Shown piece after piece: positions 1 through 11,063 of a stretch of DNA of 64,000 nucleotides. A program made the translations under genes and the position numbers. Source of the stretch: Diogma glabrata. Lineage: Eukaryota; Arthropoda; Insecta; Diptera; Cylindrotomidae. Below the pieces are notes generated by a model. The model worked only from the letters and a program-made list of their open reading frames with translations. It did not search any database and was not told the origin of the DNA. Every line of letters begins with the position of its first letter. The first letter of the stretch is position 1. The stretch spans positions 78,380,796 to 78,444,795 of the forward strand of contig OY856187.1 in assembly GCA_963693315.1 (NCBI GenBank). Direction: 5' to 3'.

Positions 1-489
1 TGAAAATTCCTTAGAAAACTGAAGATTTAAAAAAAACATCTCCAACATGATTTGGACCGATTTCTGCATAGAAATTTTATTATTATTATTGAGAATTATG
101 GAATGTTGTCTAGTGTGTCAAAAGAAAAGTTTTTATTTATTTTTTACCCTATTTTTTTTAGAAAAAAATAAAATTAATAGCTCGCATGACATGATATTTT
201 ATTATTATTATAAAGAATTATGGCATTATAAGTTTGTCAAAAAATGTTGTCAAGTGTGTCAAAAAATGATTTCATTTAATTTTTTAGCCAATTTTTTAGG
301 AAAAAAAATGTAGCTGTTTTTATGACGTAAATGTAATTGAAAATGATTGACATTCCATGTCCAATGGAAATTTTTGAATTTGTTATAGTTTTTGAAATAT
401 TTTTGGAATTTTGAAGAAGTTGTAATTTTGTAATAATTTTTGCAATATTTTTAGAATTTCGGAAAAAGTCTTAATTGTTGATTTTGTAA
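1..489 (+). repeat. Arm of compound foldback repeat: head plus minisatellite
   Basis: Positions 1-360 match, in opposite orientation, the stretch at about 63170-63500, including the segment around TGTAGCTGTTTTTATGACG. They contain the family's recurring phrase GTGTGTCAAAA. From 361 it passes into A/T-rich ~60-bp units (TTTTTGGAATTTTGAAGAAG-like). The repeat is cut at 489/490 by an LTR element and resumes at 6613. It starts before the window. No credible gene; the short frame at 47-313 is low-complexity. Confidence 0.75.
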
Positions 490-493
490 GAAT

Positions 494-1837
494 TGTAACG
501 ATCGCAATAATCGCAAAACAATAATAAAACCAAATTCCTCTTTGTTTTCAATTCAATAAAAATGTATTTCATTAGTTTCCATTCATTTTTCACATTAACA
601 ATAATTTAAAATTTTCTAATACTCAACTGCTAGTTAAATTTCGAATATACTATAAAAAACAAACGAACGTACTAAATTTTTATTTCCAATTCTAATAAAC
701 AGATGTCGTTATTGATCTTTCTTGAATTTTGAGTATTACACGATTTGTCTTGACATCATGAGATGTCTAAAAGGAAAAATCACATTTTTCCTATTTTTAA
801 AAAATCACTTTTCTCATGAATGTCAAAAATAAAGGATTGAAATTTTTGCATTCATGCACTTTTCATCTTAAATCTAAGTTATAATATAAGTAGTGCAATT
901 TTTAATTAAATCGGTTTTTTTAAATTAGTTCCAATTAGTTCAATTTTTTTAATTGTATCCGTCCTGCTAGTGAAATTTAGTAAAAAAATTTGTATGTCTT
1001 GTGTTGTGCCGTATCAATTTAAAATAAAAGGAAAAAAAAACACATTTTTGTTTGAAAATATTGTCTTTCTGTTTTTGGGTCTTCAACCAAAATGTTGAAT
1101 TGAGATTGTTATTAAACACTCAATAAAACGTATTAAAGAAAAAATACTAATTCCATTTTATTTTGAGTTTAAAAAGAAATTGTTTTAATTTATACAGAAA
1201 AAAGGTTAACTTTGTTTTCATTAGTGTGTGATTTGGATGAAATATATATATATTTTTTAACAAAGTGTTTCATTCTGTTTTCATTAAGTTTATACTTAAT
1301 TTATCATAAAGGAAAAAGATTGCTTTATAAAAGTGGCAGTACATGAAAAATAAAGTATCCAATGATGTTATCGAAAGTATGAGTAGTAAGGATAACAGTA
1401 ATCGAAGCATATTACCACAGTTAGAAACAGTCGAGTGTATGGTGGATTTTCCGGTTGTAGAAACCGTATGGATTTAAAGCAAAATATGAAGTGGAAAGTT
1501 AAAGGATTAAAGGCAATGTTCAATTGGGCATTTCGAACAACGAAGGTGTAATTCAGCAGCAGCAACTGATGTTCACAAATTAGTTCATCCAATACAGTTG
1601 GTTGATTAGTCAAGGGAATTGGAACACATAGACCAAATCTTCAATCAACAGTTATAAGTTAAGGTACTTACAGTAAATATATTAATTTTTTTTATTTATT
1701 CCTCGTTCCCCTTTGGAATGATAGGCTAGATTTTTTTCAGATAATAGGAGATTCCCAAATTTAGGATTCTGTGGGGATAAACGCTATCCCGTAGCAATAT
1801 TATTAGTGTTATTTTGTAGGAAAGGTCCATATTAACA
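494..1837. repeat. 5' LTR
   Basis: This is a 1344-bp repeat with TG...CA ends. The first ~325 bp appear identical to the 3' copy and the last ~800 bp differ at only a handful of sites. About 818-1040 is strongly diverged with indels. An 81-codon frame on the minus strand (1368-1613) is conserved between copies only because the DNA is duplicated; it has no recognisable family. Confidence 0.88.
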
Positions 1838-1840
1838 GTC

Positions 1841-1852
1841 TGTCGCCGAACC
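1841..1852 (+). other. Candidate primer-binding site
   Basis: TGTCGCCGAACC lies three bases after the 5' LTR end. Primer sites normally begin TGG, complementary to the CCA end of a tRNA. Here the third base is T, so this is an imperfect match and only a candidate. Confidence 0.25.
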
Positions 1853-2479
1853 AAAAACGGACCGGGGAATATTTTGGTAATATAATACCGTGATTACGGT
1901 GGAGTTTTGTTACCGTTAGGTACGAATTTGTTGTGTTATTTAGAGCTATTTTCGGCGCGAAAAATATTTTTTTTCATTTTTTTTCATGTATTTGGGCGGT
2001 GTCAACCGGTTTGGTTGACTTCGAACTTGTTTGGATAAGAACCAGTTGGGTTTTTTTTATATGTATATTTTTCTTTTACATATATATTAAATATATATAG
2101 AATTTTTTCATTTTTTTAATAATTTTTAAGAATTTCACAATTTGATAAATTTAAAAGGAATTTTTGAGAATTGAATTCAGCGGTAGTTGCAATAACGAAT
2201 TCAAATGACTATTAAATGCTGCACAGGTACATTTAATTTTGGGATATATAAATATTTACTTGAAGAAGACAAATAATAAGCAATTCTAAGACTTATTAGA
2301 ATTTGAAAGGAAATTGTATTCTGCTTTCGCATTAACCTTTTGGTCTTTGAGTTCTTGGTAGAGCCAGTGTTAAAAATACCATTATTTGTTTTTCTCTAAT
2401 TAAATATAATATTCTAAAGATTAAATTCTAATTCTAACATTTAATTTGGTTTTTACAATAGTGTAGAATTGTATTTGGA

Positions 2480-2737
2480 TTGACACTATATTTCTTACAC
2501 TCAAAAATGCACACAGTCAGAAATTTTGGCTCGTTTAGGAGCAAGCGTCGGCCGGGGCCAGGAGAGTTGGGTCAGGCAGCGTGGTTGGCCGAGGAGGTAG
2601 AGTTCTCGTCAGTCATGCACGCTTATGCGGAGATATTGGCTGAAGAGAACGCTATCTCTGAGTCCAATCACAGGGGAGAGAACCCTCGACGGTGGGTGGG
2701 ACCGCAAGTGGCCCCGGGAAATTGTGTGCATCTTTGA
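2480..2737 (+). other. GC-rich island with an 85-codon frame, unrecognised
   Basis: Within very AT-rich surroundings, about 2520-2725 is clearly GC-rich (for example CGTCGGCCGGGGCCAGGAG). An 85-codon frame covers it, with a basic start (SFRSKRRPGPGELGQ) and an acidic middle. I do not recognise it as Gag or any known domain. It may be a remnant of lost coding sequence or a structured leader of the element; the evidence does not choose between them. Confidence 0.35.
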
Positions 2738-3434
2738 AATGTATTTTGTTCTGAATTTGGAAAAAAACCGTTTTGGGGCAGTAATTTTTTTCGGAGACTG
2801 TTTTTTTATACTGTCATTGTACATAGTGTATATAGTAGGTTAATTGTTGTATAATTGTACATATTTGTACATATTTTTGGTATATAGGAAGCGGATGTAG
2901 TGGTTTGTGTGGAGTGTTATGTTACAATAGCACCAACGAGATGAAATTAAGAAACCAAACCGATGAAACGATTTAGCCATTTGAACTTTTTGTGAGTAGC
3001 TTTGGCAAATATTATACATTGATAGGAATTGGATAGTAGATCATATTTAAATATTTATACATTAATAAATTAGATCTGGAATCTGATGCTCGTTTTAACG
3101 GTGCATTTTGGCCTGCGTGAAATAAATCCATGATTTTAATTTCTTTACCACTAATGGTTATAATCGGTGAAAATCCTGTTTTGGTTGTGGTAGATTCGAA
3201 CTATTTTTAATTTCGCGATGAAAATATTGTACATTCCACTACAGTTGAGCGTTTGTTAGAATTAATTGATTTTTTTTGGGTGTTAATTTTTTTATTGTTG
3301 TGTAATGATTACAAGTGTGTAATTGATAATTTCTCTCAGCGGTACCTCTAACAAAGGATCCATGGGGCTTATCTCCTTAACATAATTATGTTCTTAGATC
3401 GCCTCTGTCCATTATGGACATGCGATCGAAGTTC

Positions 3435-3572
3435 ATTGGTTTCTTCTCTTCATTTCAGAAGGAGTTTTCTGGTGATAAGGGAGTGACTACTGCTGGTCTG
3501 TACTTAGGTACAAACCAGTAGTACCATTCCCTGCACAGAAGCTTCTTTAACGAAATGAAGAGGAGAACCAAT
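3435..3572. other. Long imperfect hairpin in LTR element
   Basis: The outer arms ATTGGTTTCTTCTCTTCATTT and AAATGAAGAGGAGAACCAAT pair. The inner arms around ACTACTGCTGGTCTGTAC and GTACAAACCAGTAGTACC pair across a loop of about four bases (TTAG). The total is 138 bp with a few mismatches and bulges. It lies in the noncoding interior of the element. Confidence 0.7.
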
Positions 3573-4854
3573 CATTTTTTTTTATCAGGATCGAGGCTTC
3601 ACCTCACACAACTTCAACATTTTTCCACTCTTACATTTAGCTTGCAATAGACAGTTTTCATTAAGTTTAGGATTTGAAGTCTGGTGTTCGGGAGCGTTCT
3701 TCGACTATGGCATTAGTTTAATGGTAATTTATTTTTAGGTAGAACAACCGCAGCTGGGTCAGTAGAAATGGGCCTAGAGTCTAATCGTGACAGTTGCGAT
3801 TGTTTTTGTTAGGTTGGGGAGATACTGTTCTGTAGAATCTGGTCGTTAGGGGCTTTTCTAGTCGGTTCTCACATGCATTGTTGGAGTGGGCTCGCGAACG
3901 CGATAATTCAAATACTAAATAAAATGGATATTGTAGCCATACTTACTTTTATGTGTCTCCAGACGAATCTAGATTTTGGGAATCTCTTATTATATTAAAT
4001 AAAAATAAAATAAATCAAACAAATTTTTCAAAAAATTAAATAAATAATTTTTATTAAATAAAATAAATTTTCGTAAATTAAATTTTAGGTAACTAAATAA
4101 TTTTTTTAAATTTAAATAATTTTAGGTAATTAAATAAAATAAATTTTTTATTAATTAAGCAATACGTCAAGAAATAAATAAATATTTTTTATTTTTTTTT
4201 AAAAAATAAATCAATATTTTGAGCTAGGACGTTGCATCCAATAAATAAACATCCTTTTTGAATATTTTTTATTTTTCAATTTTTTTAAAATAAATAAATA
4301 TATTTTAGGGGTGCTATCGTCAATAACTAGTTTTATGTATATATAATTATTTCAGTAGATCTGAAATTAAATAAATAAATCATATCTCTACATGTATAAT
4401 ATTTTAGGAATTTCTGTAAAAGATTCAACAAAGATTAGCTACGACGGTGGTCTTTCCTTTTTGTTCCTTTACAAGTTTGTTTTTGCAAAGTTTTTTTGGG
4501 GCGTTCGTTGTTTTTTTCGTTTTTCATTATTTTTTTTTCATTTACAGCGCACTAACTACATTTTTTTTTGTTAATTGGTTTTACTATTGTTGGTGATTGC
4601 GAGTTCATGATTTTGCGGGTTTTACCATCGAAATCTCTAGCGTCTGTTTTCTATACACCAAGCCTAAGTTTTTCAATATATTTTTTTTATAAAATTAAAT
4701 TTAGTTGTTAGAATTATTAGTTCTCATAAATTAAACATCTATTCTTAGTTATTAGTTATTATAGTTATAGATTTAATTTTCGGTTTTTAGAATTTAAATA
4801 GGTGTTTAATTTAGGATTACTATAGTTATTATAATTTTTTTTTACTAGTAATGC

Positions 4855-5021
4855 ACTCATACGCGATCCCCATATTCGTCATTGGTTTAATGTGAGTTAC
4901 AATTTCGAGGTATTGATTTGGGTATTATTCACACTATAGAGTGAGGCGGATCCAAATCATTACCTCCACATTTATCATCATATTGATCTGCTGACGTACG
5001 TGTACATATCTCGTATGAGTC
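4855..5021. other. Second long imperfect hairpin in LTR element
   Basis: ACTCATACGCGAT at the start pairs with ATCTCGTATGAGT at the end. An inner stem GAGGTATTGATTTGG / CCAAATCATTACCTC closes over TCACACTATAGAGTGA. The middle of the long stem is poorly paired. Confidence 0.6.
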
Positions 5022-5224
5022 CATTTTAGTTACCACCATTTTTAAAATTATTTTTTTTTTATTGCGATTAATTTAAAAAAATAGGATAAATATAGAAATA
5101 GTTATTAGAATTTCTATTATTAGTTTAAGTTTAATAGTGCTTTGGTGGTTTCTGACGTAGAGGGGATGGCGACGTTTTTGTGATTTCAAGAGTAAAAATC
5201 TTGGTTTTTACCTTGAATTCATGT

Positions 5225-6612
5225 TGTAACGATCGCAATAATCGCAAAACAATAATAAAACCAAATTCCTCTTTGTTTTCAATTCAATAAAAATGTATTT
5301 CATTAGTTTCCATTCATTTTTCACATTAACAATAATTTAAAATTTTCTAATACTCAACTGCTAGTTAAATTTCGAATATACTATAAAAAACAAACGAACG
5401 TACTAAATTTTTATTTCCAATTCTAATAAACAGATGTCGTTATTGATCTTTCTTGAATTTTGAGTATTACACGATTTGTCTTGACATCATGAGATGTCTA
5501 AAAGGAAAAATCACATTTTTCCTATTTTTAAAAAATCACTCTTCTCATGGATGTCAAAGATTCAAATAATTTTGCATTCATGCTTTTTCTCTTAAAATTA
5601 AGTTAATATTAAGTAGTGAAATTTTTACTTAAATTAAATTTATCCTTAAATAGTTCAATTAGTGCAATTTTTTTTAAATGTATCCGTCCAACTAGTTTCA
5701 ATTTAGAAAAAATTTATATGTGTTGTGCAAAATAAATAAAAGTAAACAAAATTCAATTTGAAGAAAAAAATTTATATGTTTGTGCCGTGAAGATGTCAAA
5801 AAGAATTAACAAAAACACATTTTTGTTTGAAAATATCGTCTTTCTGTTTTTGGGTCTTCAACCAAAATGTTGAATTGAGATTGTTATTAAACACTCAATA
5901 AAACGTATTAAAGAAAAAATACTAATTCCATTTTATTTTGAGTTTAAAAAGAAATTGTTTTAATTTATACAGAAAAAAGGTTAACTTTGTTTTCATTAGT
6001 GTGTGATTTGGATGAAATATATATATATTTTTTAACAAAGTGTTTCATTCTGTTTTCATTAAGTTTATACTTAATTTATCATAAAGGAAAAAGATTGTTT
6101 TATAAAAGTGGCAGTACATGAAAAATAAAGTATCCAATGATGTTATCGAAAGTATGAGTAGTAAGGATAACAGTGATCGAAGCATATTACCACAGTTAGA
6201 AACAGTCGAGTGTATGGTGGATTTTCCGGTTGTAGAAACCGTATGGATTTAAAGCAAAATATGAAGTGGAAAGTTAAAGGATTAAAGGCAATGTTCAATT
6301 GGGCATTTCGAACAACGAAGGTGTAATTCAGCAGCAGCAACTGATGTTCACAAATTAGTTCATCCAATACAGTTGGTTGATTAGTCAAGGGAATTGGAAC
6401 ACATAGACCAAATCTTCAATCAACAGTTATAAATTAAGGTACTTACAGTAAATATATTAATTTTTTTTATTTATTCCTCGTTCCCCTTTGGAATGATAGG
6501 CTAGATTTTTTTCAGATAATAGGAGATTCCCAAATTTAGGATTCTGTGGGGATAAACGCTATCCCGTAGCAATATTATTAATATTATTTTGTACGAAAGG
6601 TCCATACTAACA
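5225..6612. repeat. 3' LTR
   Basis: A 1388-bp copy of the repeat at 494-1837, longer because its diverged central block (about 5549-5815) carries indels. It ends CTAACA and is followed at once by GAAT, the duplicated target. Confidence 0.88.
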
Positions 6613-6966
6613 GAATATTAGTAGAATTTTGAAAAATTTTTAATTTCTGATATTATTATAATTTTGAAAAAATTTTCAATTTTTGATTTTGTAATAATTT
6701 TTGCAATATTTTTAGAATTTTGGAAAAAGTTTGAATATTTAAGAATTTTTGAAATATTATTGGAACTTAGAAAAAGTTTAAATATTTGATTTTATTCTAA
6801 TTTTTGGAATATTTTTGGAATTTTGAAAAAGTTTGATTTTATTTAATTTAACAATATTTTTGGAATTTTGATTATAATTTTCCGGCAACGTATTGATGTT
6901 TCGTGTTAGTTGTGTAATAAATTTTTAAACAGAGATAAAAAATACTTGTACTTTAACAAAGAGTTA
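6613..6966 (+). repeat. Continuation of foldback arm: minisatellite and inner block
   Basis: About 6613-6885 is the ~60-bp minisatellite. At 6886-6966 it passes into a block beginning CCGGCAACGTATTGATG and ending CAAAGAGTTA. The same junction, inverted, occurs at 61430-61520. The block is interrupted after 6966 by the Helitron. Confidence 0.75.
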
Positions 6967-7047
6967 TCAATAATATAATAGCCGTACGTCTATCCTTCTA
7001 TACGAGCGTAACGGATACCTTATCTATCCTTTAGTCTATAGTTCAAA

Positions 7048-7127
7048 TATAGTTCAATTTGGTATATTGGTAGCGCGCTCGACTGATGATCTATAGATTG
7101 ATAGTTCGAAACCTGAATATTGCGAAT
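7048..7127 (+). other. tRNA-like segment followed by a T-run
   Basis: TGGTATATTGGTAGCGC resembles a box A region, and TAGTTCGAAACC, 30-odd bases later, resembles box B (GGTTCGANNCC). A run of T follows at about 7128. The acceptor and T stems do not pair well, so this is not a working tRNA gene. It is a decayed tRNA or a tRNA-derived SINE head carried in the Helitron. Confidence 0.35.
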
Positions 7128-8346
7128 TTTTTTTATTTTTTTTTTAAAAAACATTAAAATTATTGTTTTTTTACACACTCTTATTTTATTCATATTCATA
7201 CATACATTTCGTTTTACGATAATGCAGTTTTTAAATTTTTATTTTAAATAACATTAAAATTGTTTTTTTTATTCATAAATTCATTATTTTCCTTAAATAA
7301 CTTTAAAATTATTGTGCTTTTTTATTTTATTATTCATGAATGAATTCATATAAATAAATAATTCATATATGTATAAATAAAACTTATATAAAATTTTGTT
7401 TTTGGATACTTAGAATTATCGATAAAGAAGTTCTTTATAGTTAGTTAAAAAGTTAAGTATAGAATGCATTTAGGGGATTTAATTTTTTTATTTTAATTAA
7501 GTTACATAATACATATATTTATAATTTTTGTTGATGTTTTATTAATAAAACCTTTTTTATTTTGTATTAGTCACAAGATATGTAATATTTATTATGAAAA
7601 GTAGATCGAATTTTTTTTAAAGGAATAATAACCTTTTTTTAAAGGAATAATTTTTACATTAAATAGTAAAGTTGGTAGATGGTTTTTATAATAAGTTTAT
7701 TAAAAAAGAAAAGAGGAAACAAATTGATGAAAGTACATGATTAAAGGTCTATTTCCTCACTTTTTGACACAACATTTCGTAAAATACTAGCGCTATTATG
7801 GCAGGACCAGAACCAGAAAATTGTTCTTTAGTACAGCGAACATAACAGCATAAAAAATATAGATTTTTAACAATTTTTAAAAACAATGTAGGTTGATAAC
7901 ATGTGATATTTTTATACAAAAAACAGTTTAGGTTATAATATACATTTTCAAACATTAATAATTTAAACCGATTTAATAAAATGAACTTTAAGAAACTCAG
8001 TACGAAATTTCGTTGTCATTGTCGATGTAAATGTAAAAATGTCGATGTCGATGTAAAAATCATAGAATATTTTTTTTCCATCATTATTTTTGCATAGCTT
8101 CATTTTCTGCAAATAAAATATAGAAGAACAAAAGCTGCTATTTCAGTATTTTCTTATTATTATTATTTTCAACCATTTGTCATTGATCGTATAAAAATTT
8201 ATCGTTAACCTTACGATGGTTTTTGTAGAATTATAGTTAAGCAGAAGGTACACACAGAATAGATTAGAAGAGGTTGGATTATGATGGATAGTACTTAGTA
8301 GTTGTATCAAAGCCGGATGAAAAGAGCAAGAGTGTATTGGTGTGCG

Positions 8347-8396
8347 TAGGGAGGGGGAAAGGAGGGAGGGGCGGGGGGGGAGGGGGGGCGGTGCCC
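8347..8396 (+). other. G-run tract (quadruplex-prone)
   Basis: About 50 bases of nearly pure purine with many runs of three to eight G sit just upstream of the Helitron terminal hairpin, in otherwise very AT-rich DNA. Confidence 0.75.
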
Positions 8397-8412
8397 GCGG
8401 GATACCCCCTAG

Positions 8413-8484
8413 TGTTAGATATACATCGCTGCCCAAAACTAAAAACCATGTCCTCATAAAAGTTTTTTGCCGAAAACTATATTT
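8413..8484 (+). repeat. Inner block of foldback arm, resumed
   Basis: ATACATCGCTGCCCAAAAC and the following bases to GCCGAAAACTATAT match 39.02 kb in the same orientation and 41.97 and 61.35 kb inverted. The match stops at about 8484, exactly where the A-rich tail of the minus-strand Jockey element begins. Confidence 0.75.
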
Positions 8485-8945
8485 TTCAATTCAATTTATT
8501 TATTTATTCAACGTTTTACAAGTTTGTGTTTGGTACAGCTATGTTTAATATATACTATTTAGTGTTTACCAGAATTGGTTTTCATCTGTAGAATAAAGAA
8601 AAGATATAAATTTAAAGAAGCTAAAAGACATACTGAAGGTATGTGCTATTTATTATACATCTTTACTCTTCTTTTAATTATATTAACAAGGTATATGTTT
8701 TCAAAGGTATCCCTACTCTTAAAAATATTATCAGGTAATTAAATATAATTATTAGTAATGAGGAAAAATACATTAAAACCATTTTGGAATAGTATTATAT
8801 GATTACTAATCTACATCCTAAAACTAACTAAAACGTGATTAAAACTTAAACTAAACTTAACCAAATTAGCTCGAGCTCGTAAGCTATTTGAGAGTATATA
8901 CCATAAAAAATATGAATATGGAATTCTCAGTAAATTGTTATTACC

Positions 8946-10603
8946 TTACAAAAACAAATAGAACATAAAACTATTTATCAAAGGAATTTCGATGTTATTG
9001 CAGCTTGACATGAATTTGTCTCTATAATTTTTGATTGTGTCACGAATGGGAGGAGTGCCTGATTTAATAGATAGCCTTCTAGTAGAATATCTGTACGGCT
9101 TATTATATATCAACTTTAAGCATTTATTTTGAAATACCTGAAGTTTGTTAAGAATTGTTACGGCTGCTGTTAAACAAACAGTGGCAGCATATAGTAGGGT
9201 GCTTCTAAGTTTAGACTTTCTGTGTATTAAACTGTACAGTATGTAACTGTACAGTAAACTGTACATTCTACTTTTTTACTCTTTTTTATGGCATAGTCAA
9301 TATGTGGCTTAAAGGTGATCCTTTTATCAATTTGAACACCAAGATATATTACTACACCCCGCCATACAAAGGGCTCACCGTTCATATTTAATGAACGACG
9401 ATCCGGCAAATTATGAGGGGCCCGTTTTTTGGTTATATAGATAGCTTGGGTTTTATCTTGATTGCGTTTATTTGCGTCTACGTTTATCTTGATTTTCCAG
9501 TTTGTGAAATAACTAACCAGTTTGTCAATAGTATTTTGCAAGCTGCACATTATGTGCACATGATATTGCTGTATCATCAGCAAATCGTCCGTAAAGTTTA
9601 GTCTCATCAATTTCATGGATTATATCTGCCGTGTAGATATTGTATAACAAAGGGGATAAAGCCGCCTCTTGTGGAACCCTACAGTTGATATCTTTAATCA
9701 TAGATTTTCCTTCGAATAACTGAACGTAGAATTTTCGTTTATCTAAAAATTAATCTATAATTAGCGGTAGTTTGAAATAATGGATTTGTCTTTGTTGGGC
9801 TTACAAATCGGGACAACTTTTGCTATTTTCCATTCTGTAGGATAGTACGAGTATCTAAGACAAGCATTAAACATGTATACCATATAAACAATGGCTTTAC
9901 GTGGTAAATGTTTTATAATACGATTATTGATCTGGTCAGCTCCGGGTGACTTAGATATTTTTAGGCGCTTGATAATGCCAGCAATTTCTTTTGGTTTAGT
10001 TTATTATGGATGGTTGAAATTGTGTCGAGAACCAGGGAACGTTCTTTTAAACTGATCATATGCTTCATCTACAATTTGTGTGAACGATGTTATATTATGA
10101 TCGTTGCATTTTGTGATCTCTGCAAAGTGTTCATCGAACGCTTCTGCTTTTTCATAATTGGTCAATAATATATTATCGGTGTGTGTGTCCACATGAAGTG
10201 CAGGTATTGTTTTCCGTTTTTTACGGAGTAGCTTAGTAAGATTGAATAAGCGCGCATTGTTGGAATCTTTAAAAATTTGATTTAAATATTCACTGAATTT
10301 TTCGTTGCGTAGTTTTTGTATTTCTTCATTGATAATTAAAGATAGGGATTTAACAATTTTCTTTAGGATTGGATTCCGAGTACGTTGCCATCGCCTATAA
10401 TTGCGATATTTTATTAAAAGAAGGATGTCTGGTGGAATAATGAGGTTATCAGAAAAAGGCTTGTTTGACTTTGTTTTTGGTATGGATATACTAATGCCAC
10501 TATGGATGATTTCACAAAATTTAGTTAAATATTGATCAATTGCCGTGGTACTAGCAATATTTTGAATAGGAGAGTCCGTTGAAAGATCAATATTATTGTT
10601 CAA
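8946..10603 (-). pseudogene. Linker and reverse transcriptase remnant
   Basis: Frame 10004-10603 is the linker between endonuclease and RT (basic and helical, with LRNEKFSEYLNQIF). From 10005 to about 9740 the minus strand reads KSPGADQINNRIIKHL and PTEWKIAKVVPICKP, RT block 1-2 motifs, up to NYR and a stop. After a deletion it resumes with VPQEAALSPLLYNIYTADI and the catalytic box GRFADDTAIS near 9560-9660. Then come LVSYFTNWKIKINVDANK and the C-terminal region (LNKLQVFQNKCLKLIYN). Frameshifts and the missing RT middle make it non-functional. Confidence 0.82.
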
Positions 10604-11063
10604 GTGATTGACCAGTTAGCAAGATTGTAGTTATACGTAGTTTTGTCTTCATTTAAGTGAAAATTAACGGAAACATTTACTTCGAACATTACAGGAAGGT
10701 GATCTGAACTTAGTTCATTTATTGCCTTAGGGTGGGATATTATTTGGTCATTATTAGTTAGAATAATATCAAGCGTTGAGCCATAACGAGACCTTGACGA
10801 AAAATGGGTAGGCGTGGATTGAAATAATATATGAAAATCACTAGTGATATATTCATTGTATAAAATTCTTCCAGCTCGATTAGATCTGAAACAGTTCCAT
10901 TGAGAATGTTTGGAATTTAAGTTACCTCCGATGATGTAACAATTGCTGCTGTTTGTCAAAGATTGAATATCAGACTGATAGTTTTTTAAATCAACTCATA
11001 GTTTTTTAAATCAATTGATCCAGGATAATAAACGGAGATAAAATGAATGTTACCAAGGTTAGT
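10600..11063 (-). pseudogene. Apurinic-like endonuclease domain remnant
   Basis: The minus strand reads NIHFISVYYPGS near 11040, then in a shifted frame GGNLNSKHSQWNC and RYGSTLDIILTN, ending SSDHLPVMFEV. These are late motifs of the exonuclease/endonuclease/phosphatase domain that nicks target DNA in Jockey-type elements. The usual GDLN/GDFN aspartate is replaced by asparagine, and the first part of the domain is missing. A duplicated phrase around 10985-11010 adds to the damage. It could not be active. Confidence 0.8.

Larger units (their letters stand above)
1838..5224. other. Noncoding internal region of LTR element
   Basis: 3.39 kb without a long open frame. It holds a primer-site candidate next to the LTR, one GC-rich island near 2.5-2.74 kb, and two long imperfect hairpins (3435-3572 and 4855-5021). 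The remainder is A/T-rich filler, for instance TAAATAAA-rich DNA at 3990-4390. Confidence 0.7.
494..6612. mobile_element. LTR retrotransposon without recognisable coding capacity
   Basis: Two long direct repeats (494-1837 and 5225-6612) start TGTAACG and end TAACA, and bracket 3.39 kb. GAAT directly precedes the first (490-493) and directly follows the last (6613-6616), a 4-bp target-site duplication. The flanks on both sides are the same ~60-bp minisatellite, so the insertion split a pre-existing repeat. No gag, protease, RT or integrase motif can be read in any frame of the interior, so it resembles the large non-autonomous LTR derivatives (LARD type). The superfamily cannot be assigned. 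No clear polypurine tract abuts the 3' LTR; the nearest purine-rich run is AGAGGGGATGG near 5159. Confidence 0.85.
6967..8412 (+). mobile_element. Non-autonomous Helitron, 1446 bp
   Basis: It begins TCAATAATATAATAG directly after an A and ends CTAG directly before a T. A short GC hairpin (GCGG-TGC-CCGC) ends about ten bases upstream of CTAG. These are the canonical Helitron marks: 5' TC, 3' CTRR with a hairpin, and insertion between A and T without duplication. The related copy at 61.38-61.43 kb lacks the insert and reads continuously across the site (GAGTTA then TGTTTGATATAC), one base different from the flanks here. No Rep/helicase frame is present, so it would need an enzyme supplied elsewhere. 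Confidence 0.82.

Noticed and set aside
1368..1613. 81-codon minus-strand frame present in both LTRs (also 6143-6388)
   Set aside because: Conserved only because the LTRs are duplicates; biased composition and no family.
3990..4390. TAAATAAA-rich block as origin or matrix-attachment site
   Set aside because: Low complexity alone in an AT-rich genome is not evidence of function.
8143..8457. Pro-rich minus-strand frame of 104 codons
   Set aside because: Its complex part is only the complement of the G-run tract at the Helitron end.
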